Source: PALSA-555 sp963731625
Lineage (GTDB): Bacteria > Actinomycetota > Acidimicrobiia > IMCC26256 > PALSA-555
NCBI GenBank assembly: GCA_963731625.1
Contig: CAVSWH010000021.1
Coordinates: 62,001 to 126,000, forward strand
Direction: 5' to 3'
DNA length: 64,000 nt
Position numbers and translations under genes: made by a program. Of this stretch, positions 59,559 to 64,000 are shown piece after piece. Position 1 is the stretch's first letter. Each line of letters begins with the position of its first letter. Below the pieces are notes generated by a model. That model worked only from the letters and a program-made list of their open reading frames with translations, was not told the origin of the DNA and ran no database searches.

Positions 59559-60995
59559 GTGGAGAGCCGCAACCCGAACGAGGTCCTCGACCTGGCCAAG
59601 CGCTCCGGCGCGCAGTTCGTCGACCTTCGCTTCTGCGACCTGCCCGGTGTGATGCAGCACTTCTCGATGCCGATCCACGAGCTGACGGCGGACGGCTTCG
59701 AGGACGGCTACGGCTTCGACGGCTCGTCGATCCGGGGGTTCCAGGAGATCCAAGAGTCCGACATGCTCTTGATCCCGGACCCGAACACCGCGGTGGTCGA
59801 CCCGTTCCGCGAGCACACGACGCTCAACCTGAACTGCTTCGTGCGCGACCCGGTGACCGGGGAGTCGTACTCGCGGGACCCTCGCTACGTGGCGCGCAAG
59901 GCCGAGGAGTACCTGAAGAGCACGGGCCTCGCTGACACCGTGTACTTCGGGCCGGAGGCCGAGTTCTACATCTTCGACCAGGTGCGCTTCGACCAGAACC
60001 AGTACTCGGGCTACTACTTCGTCGATTCGGTCGAGGGTGTCTGGGGCTCGGGGAACGAGTTCGAGCTCGACGGCTCACCGAACCTCGGCTACAAGCCGAG
60101 GTACAAGGAGGGCTACTTCCCGGTCCCGCCGATGGACTCCTACCAGGACCTGCGCTCGGAGATGGTCTCGGTGATGGAGTCGGTCGGGATCGAGATCGAG
60201 GTGCAGCACCATGAGGTCGGCACGGCCGGTCAGGCCGAGATCGACATGCGTTTCGACAAGCTGCTGCGCATGGCCGACAAGCTGATGCTCTACAAGTACG
60301 TCACGAAGAACGTGGCGCGGGCGCGCGGCAAGTCGGTCACGTTCATGCCGAAGCCCGTGTTCATGGACAACGGCTCGGGGATGCACGTCCACCAGTCGCT
60401 GTGGAAGGGCGACCAGCCGCTGTTCTTCGACGAGAAGGGCTACGGCGGCATCTCGGACATGGCCCGCTGGTACATCGGCGGGCTGCTCACCCACGCGGCG
60501 TCGATCATCGCCTTCTCGAACCCGACGACGAACTCGTACAAGCGGCTCGTCCCGGGCTACGAGGCGCCGGTCAACCTCGTGTACTCGCAGCGGAACCGGT
60601 CGGCGGCGGTCCGGATCCCGCTGTACTCCAAGAGCCCGAAGGCCAAGCGCCTCGAGTTCCGCTGCCCGGACCCGTCCTGCAACCCGTACCTGGCGTTCTC
60701 GGCGATGATGATGGCGGGCATCGACGGCATCCAGAACAAGCTGGAGCCGCCGAGCCCCGTCGACCGGGACCTCTACGACCTCCCGGCCGAGGAGCTGGCG
60801 AAGGTTCCCCAGGTGCCGGGCTCGCTCGACGATGCGCTCGCCGCGCTCGAGGCCGACCACGACTTCTTGCTCGCGGGGAACGTGTTCACCCAGGACGTCA
60901 TCGACACCTGGATCTCGTACAAGCAGGAGAGCGAGATCGACGCGATGCGGCTGCGCCCGCACCCCTACGAGTTCTACCTGTACTACGACATCTGA
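59559..60995 (+). CDS. glnA: Type I glutamine synthetase
   Basis: A 478-residue GSI-beta enzyme, the main ammonia-assimilating glutamine synthetase. Motifs are YGFDGSSIRGFQEIQESDM, FGPEAEFYIFDQV, FMPKPVFMDNGSGMHVHQSL and LEFRCPDPSCNPYLAF. The adenylylation tyrosine is Y406 in DLYDLPAEE, matching the glnE gene at 61543. GTG 59559 follows GGAGG at 9 bases. Expression is probably under the neighbouring GlnR-like regulator. Confidence 0.96.
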   Translation: MESRNPNEVLDLAKRSGAQFVDLRFCDLPGVMQHFSMPIHELTADGFEDGYGFDGSSIRGFQEIQESDMLLIPDPNTAVVDPFREHTTLNLNCFVRDPVTGESYSRDPRYVARKAEEYLKSTGLADTVYFGPEAEFYIFDQVRFDQNQYSGYYFVDSVEGVWGSGNEFELDGSPNLGYKPRYKEGYFPVPPMDSYQDLRSEMVSVMESVGIEIEVQHHEVGTAGQAEIDMRFDKLLRMADKLMLYKYVTKNVARARGKSVTFMPKPVFMDNGSGMHVHQSLWKGDQPLFFDEKGYGGISDMARWYIGGLLTHAASIIAFSNPTTNSYKRLVPGYEAPVNLVYSQRNRSAAVRIPLYSKSPKAKRLEFRCPDPSCNPYLAFSAMMMAGIDGIQNKLEPPSPVDRDLYDLPAEELAKVPQVPGSLDDALAALEADHDFLLAGNVFTQDVIDTWISYKQESEIDAMRLRPHPYEFYLYYDI

Positions 60996-61010
60996 GCCGG
61001 CGCTGCCCGG

Positions 61011-61532
61011 TCAGGGGCACTCGATGCCGAGGTCGGCCGCGACGGCCGGTGGCGGAGGCGCGGCCGCCCCGCCGGGGCAGCCGACCTCGGCCGTGCCGAA
61101 GTCGGTGACGGTCCACACCCCGCCGACGCAGTGCACGAGCCCCGAGCCGCCCTGGTAGGTGCCCTCCTGCCCGGGCTCGGGCAGCGTGTCGAAGCGACCC
61201 CACGTCGCATCCGACGCCGCGGTGCTCACGTTCTCGACCTGGTACACGGTCGGGTTCTGGTCGAGGCCGGCGACGGGACTGACCCGCACCGCGGCGGGGA
61301 CGGTGGTCGGCCCGTCACAGGGCAGGCTCGCCGCGTCGGTCGTGGTGGTCGTGGACGCCGTTGTGCTCGTCGAGGGGATCCGCGCCGCGGTCGAGCCGGC
61401 GCCCGCGCCGCTGCATGCGGCGGCGCCGATCACGAGCGCCGCCGCGGCCAGCCAGATCCCCCGCCTCCTCGACTGGCTCGACACGAAGCGCCGCGCTGGC
61501 CCGACCTGGCCGGGCACGCGAGCCCCCTGCAC
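61011..61532 (-). CDS. Putative lipoprotein
   Basis: A 173-residue secreted protein: a basic n-region, a hydrophobic helix (about 26-38) and the lipobox AAACSG (cysteine 40), then a Ser/Thr linker (STSTTASTTTTTD) and a small domain with cysteines in SLPCDG, LVHCVGG, VGCPGG and IECP that could form two disulfides. GTG 61532 lies 7 bases after TAGGCT, supporting this start. No family is recognised. Confidence 0.65.
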   Translation of the reverse strand: MQGARVPGQVGPARRFVSSQSRRRGIWLAAAALVIGAAACSGAGAGSTAARIPSTSTTASTTTTTDAASLPCDGPTTVPAAVRVSPVAGLDQNPTVYQVENVSTAASDATWGRFDTLPEPGQEGTYQGGSGLVHCVGGVWTVTDFGTAEVGCPGGAAAPPPPAVAADLGIECP

Positions 61533-61539
61533 GCGGCGG

Positions 61540-61545
61540 AGCCTA
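61540..61545 (-). promoter_or_regulatory. -10 hexamer for lipoprotein gene
   Basis: On the reverse strand TAGGCT ends 7 bases before GTG 61532. It overlaps the stop codon of glnE, so the lipoprotein gene may have its own leaderless promoter inside the end of glnE. Confidence 0.4.
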
Positions 61546-64000
61546 CCGACGGCCTGTCGCGTCGCGCCGTCGGTCGTCAGTCGCCGCGTAGAAGACGCGT
61601 TCGACGACGTGACGGGCCCGGCGGGTCACCCGGCGGAAGTCGTCGCGCAGCGCCGCCTCGGGTCGGCGCAGCTCGCCGAGCAGCCGTCCGACGCGGACCG
61701 CGTCGGGCCCGGTGGGAAGCGCGTTGCTGTCCCGGCCGGTGACGAGGTAGCAGGCGTTGCGCGCGCGCTGGCAGAAGGCGTACGCCTCGGCGAGGACCGC
61801 TGCGTCGTCGGACGCGAGGATCCCGGCTGTGGCCAGCGCCTCGAGTGCGGGGATGGTCGCCGCCCCGCGCACGCTCGGCTGGGTCGCGCCGTGCTGGAGC
61901 TGGAGCAGCTGGACGGTGAACTCGATGTCGGTCAGCCCGCCCCGCCCCAGCTTGAGGTGGAAGCTCGGGTCCTCGCCGGGCGGGATGCGCTCGCGCTCGA
62001 CGCGGGCCTTCATCCGACGGATCTCGCGCGCGTCATCCTCGGGGAAGGGGTCCCGGTACACGAACGGCTCGACCATGGCCACGAAGCGTCGACCCAGGTC
62101 GGCGTCGCCCGCGACGGGACGGGCGCGCACCAGCGCCTGGTGCTCCCACGCGAGCGCCCATCGCTCGTAGTAGGCGCGGTAGCTGTCGAGCGAGCGGGCG
62201 AGCGGCCCGTGGCGACCCTCGGGACGGAGGTTCGCGTCGACGCGGAACGTCTGGCCCTCGGCGGTCGACTCGGCGAGGGCGGCGGTCAGGTGACGCGCCA
62301 GCTCGCTCGCGGTTGGGAGGTCGTGCGGGTCGTCGCCCTCGTAGACGAAGAGCACGTCGATGTCGGACTGGTACGACAGCTCCTGGCCGCCGAGGCCGCC
62401 CATGCCGACGACGGCGAAGGGCAGGGGCGGCTCGAGCGCGGCGAGCGCGGCGTCGACGCACGCGTCGGCCAGCCCGGCGAGCTCGCGGGAGGTGACCTCG
62501 AGCGGGGCGAGTCCGACGATGTCCCGGGCCGCGATGCGCAGCACCTCGCGCCGCTTGAAGCGGCGCAGGCCGGCATGACGGCTCGCCCGGTCGGGGCGCC
62601 ACCCCAGTGCCGCGCGCGCTGCTTCGCGCAGCTCCTCGCCGCTGCGCTCCGCGCCGAACCAGTCGTCGGCGCCGAGGAGCTCGACGACGTCGGGCTGGCG
62701 CAGGAGCTCGTCCCCGACGACCCGGCTCGTCCCGAGCACCCGGCAGACGCGGACGGCGGTGCCCGGCTGGTCGCGGAACGTCGCGGCGACGGCCGCGGCG
62801 CGGGTCGGCCCCTCCGTCAGTCGGCGGAGCTGCAGGAGCCCGAGGTCGGGGTTCGGGGTCGTCGAGAGCCAGTCGAGCACGACCGGCAGCAGGGCCTGGA
62901 GCACCCGGGACGTGCGGGTGAGCCCGGCCGTGAGGTCGCGCAGCGCCGTGCGCGTGTGCTCGGCGTCGGCGAAGCCGAAGGCGGCGAGGCGCGTCTCGGC
63001 TGCCTCGACGGTCAGCCGCCCGACGCCGGCGAGCGTGTCGAGGATCGGGGCGAAGAAGAGGCGCTCGTGGACGGCGCGCACGCCCGTCTGATGGGTGCGC
63101 AGGTCCTCGTCGAACGCGTCGAGGGCGGTGACCTCTGGGTGGTCGCGGTAGCCGAGCACCCGCGCGAGCGCGCTGCGGCTCCGCGCGTCGGCGGGCACGG
63201 TGTGGGTCTGCGCCTCGTCGCGCAGCTGTAGCCGGTGCTCGACCTCGCGCAGGAACGTGTAGGAGCGGGCGAGCAGCGCGGCATCGTCGGCCTCGACGTA
63301 CCCGCCGGTCGAGAGCGCGTCGAGGGCGTCCAGCGTGGTGGGCGAGCGGAGCGTCGCGTCGTGGCGTCCGTGAACGAGCTGGAGGAGCTGCACCGCGAAC
63401 TCGACGTCGCGGATCCCGCCGGGGCCCCGTTTGAGCTCGCGGGCGGCGACGCCCCGTCGGCGCTGCTCGGCCTCGCTGCGCACCTTCATCTCCCGGGTGG
63501 CGCGCACGGTGTCCGGGTCGAGGACGTCGGGCCACACGAACCGGCGGGTCTCGTCGACGAAGCGCTGCCCGAGCCCCGCCTCGCCCGCGACGGCGCGCGC
63601 TTTGACCAGCGCCTGGAACTCCCACGGCTGCGCCCAGCGCTCGTACCAGGTCGTGTAGCTGTCCAGGGTGCGCGAGAGCGCACCGGCCTTCCCCTCGGGC
63701 CGCAACGCGGCGTCGGTCCGGAACACGATCCCGTCCTGGGTCGGCTCGGCCATCGCGGCGAGGACGCGCCGCGCCGCGCGCCGCGCCCCGTCCGTCTCGC
63801 CGTCGTGGACGAAGAGGACGTCGACGTCGCTCGCGTAGTTCAGCTCGCGGCCGCCGAGCTTCCCCATCCCGATGACCGCGAACGGAGTCGGTGGCGCGGC
63901 GATCTGCACGGCGACGGCGAGGCAGCCGTCGGCGAGGGCCGCGAGGCGGCGGGCGATCGTGGCGAGCTCGGCCTCGCCGAGGAGGTCGGCGGCGGCGATG
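61543..64000 (-). CDS. glnE: Glutamine synthetase adenylyltransferase/adenylyl-removing enzyme (partial)
   Basis: The C-terminal ~818 residues of GlnE; the frame stays open to the right edge of the window, so the N-terminus lies outside. Both nucleotidyltransferase cores are visible: FAVIGMGKLGGRELNYASD near the edge and FAVVGMGGLGGQELSYQSD in the second half, each with the DxD metal pair (DVDVLFVHDGE, DIDVLFVYEGD). The enzyme adds and removes AMP on the GlnA tyrosine in response to PII and glutamine. The cognate glnA is at 59559. Confidence 0.95.
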   Translation of the reverse strand, partial: IAAADLLGEAELATIARRLAALADGCLAVAVQIAAPPTPFAVIGMGKLGGRELNYASDVDVLFVHDGETDGARRAARRVLAAMAEPTQDGIVFRTDAALRPEGKAGALSRTLDSYTTWYERWAQPWEFQALVKARAVAGEAGLGQRFVDETRRFVWPDVLDPDTVRATREMKVRSEAEQRRRGVAARELKRGPGGIRDVEFAVQLLQLVHGRHDATLRSPTTLDALDALSTGGYVEADDAALLARSYTFLREVEHRLQLRDEAQTHTVPADARSRSALARVLGYRDHPEVTALDAFDEDLRTHQTGVRAVHERLFFAPILDTLAGVGRLTVEAAETRLAAFGFADAEHTRTALRDLTAGLTRTSRVLQALLPVVLDWLSTTPNPDLGLLQLRRLTEGPTRAAAVAATFRDQPGTAVRVCRVLGTSRVVGDELLRQPDVVELLGADDWFGAERSGEELREAARAALGWRPDRASRHAGLRRFKRREVLRIAARDIVGLAPLEVTSRELAGLADACVDAALAALEPPLPFAVVGMGGLGGQELSYQSDIDVLFVYEGDDPHDLPTASELARHLTAALAESTAEGQTFRVDANLRPEGRHGPLARSLDSYRAYYERWALAWEHQALVRARPVAGDADLGRRFVAMVEPFVYRDPFPEDDAREIRRMKARVERERIPPGEDPSFHLKLGRGGLTDIEFTVQLLQLQHGATQPSVRGAATIPALEALATAGILASDDAAVLAEAYAFCQRARNACYLVTGRDSNALPTGPDAVRVGRLLGELRRPEAALRDDFRRVTRRARHVVERVFYAATDDRRRDATGRR

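Overview
This is one contiguous piece of a very GC-rich chromosome, densely packed with genes on both strands. The gene content is that of an Actinomycetota bacterium: a WhiB protein, an acyl-CoA carboxylase epsilon subunit, the phosphomutase/DUF3090/SCO1664 trio, paired ArsA-like ATPases beside whiB, a GlnR-like regulator with GlnA and GlnE, and DUF2752. The F420-type proteins, the ethylmalonyl-CoA enzymes and many apparently leaderless genes would suit an Acidimicrobiia-like lineage, but that placement is inference. I see no plasmid, prophage or CRISPR array; the only mobile DNA is one IS481-type element.

Layout. 0-5.7 kb: TetR/aldo-keto reductase pair, an NTF2-like protein, the three-gene phosphomutase/DUF3090/SCO1664 operon and a GT39 membrane glycosyltransferase. 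5.7-12.2 kb: fatty-acyl-AMP ligase, a receiver-like small protein and an FrhB-type iron-sulfur protein, divergent from metF and a sulfatase. 12.2-17.7 kb: the IS element beside tRNA-Ser(CGA), tadA, a PNPOx-like protein, tRNA-Ser(GGA), a large-type SRP RNA with an Alu domain, and dnaX-ebfC-recR. 17.7-29 kb: small membrane proteins, then thiolase, crotonyl-CoA carboxylase/reductase, methylmalonyl-CoA epimerase, a PAP2 phosphatase, Hsp20, acyl-CoA carboxylase beta and epsilon subunits, a phosphoesterase, a structured intergenic region with a cluster of DnaA-box-like sites, and a long-chain acyl-CoA synthetase. 29-35 kb: a potassium locus (frameshifted KimA-like transporter fused to an OB-fold, two TrkA proteins, a DUF4118 protein) followed by decayed fragments of a response regulator and a glutamine synthetase. 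35-43 kb: ethylmalonyl-CoA mutase, 3-hydroxybutyryl-CoA dehydrogenase, DnaJ-like and S51-like proteins, cyclophilin, lysC-asd, tRNA-Pro. 43-54.5 kb: receiver protein, ArsA pair, NfeD, WhiB, selB-selA, MBL hydrolase, Mrp, SufR-like regulator, IscA-like protein and a lysine-rich histone-like protein. 54.5-64 kb: Tat-exported thioredoxin-like protein, a compact CoxS/CoxL fusion, then GlnR-like regulator, two glutamine synthetases and glnE, which runs off the right edge.

Functional themes. Thiolase, 3-hydroxybutyryl-CoA dehydrogenase, Ccr, Mce, ethylmalonyl-CoA mutase and the carboxylase subunits together cover much of the ethylmalonyl-CoA/propionyl-CoA route from acetyl-CoA to C4-C5 acids. GlnA, a second GS, a GlnR-like regulator and GlnE form a nitrogen-assimilation module. 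Mrp, a SufR-like regulator and an A-type carrier point to iron-sulfur assembly.

A recurrent signal is a TANNNT (or CANNNT) hexamer only 6-9 bases before a start codon, with no ribosome-binding site. This suggests leaderless transcription is common here, and it was used to choose several starts and to propose two small leader ORFs.
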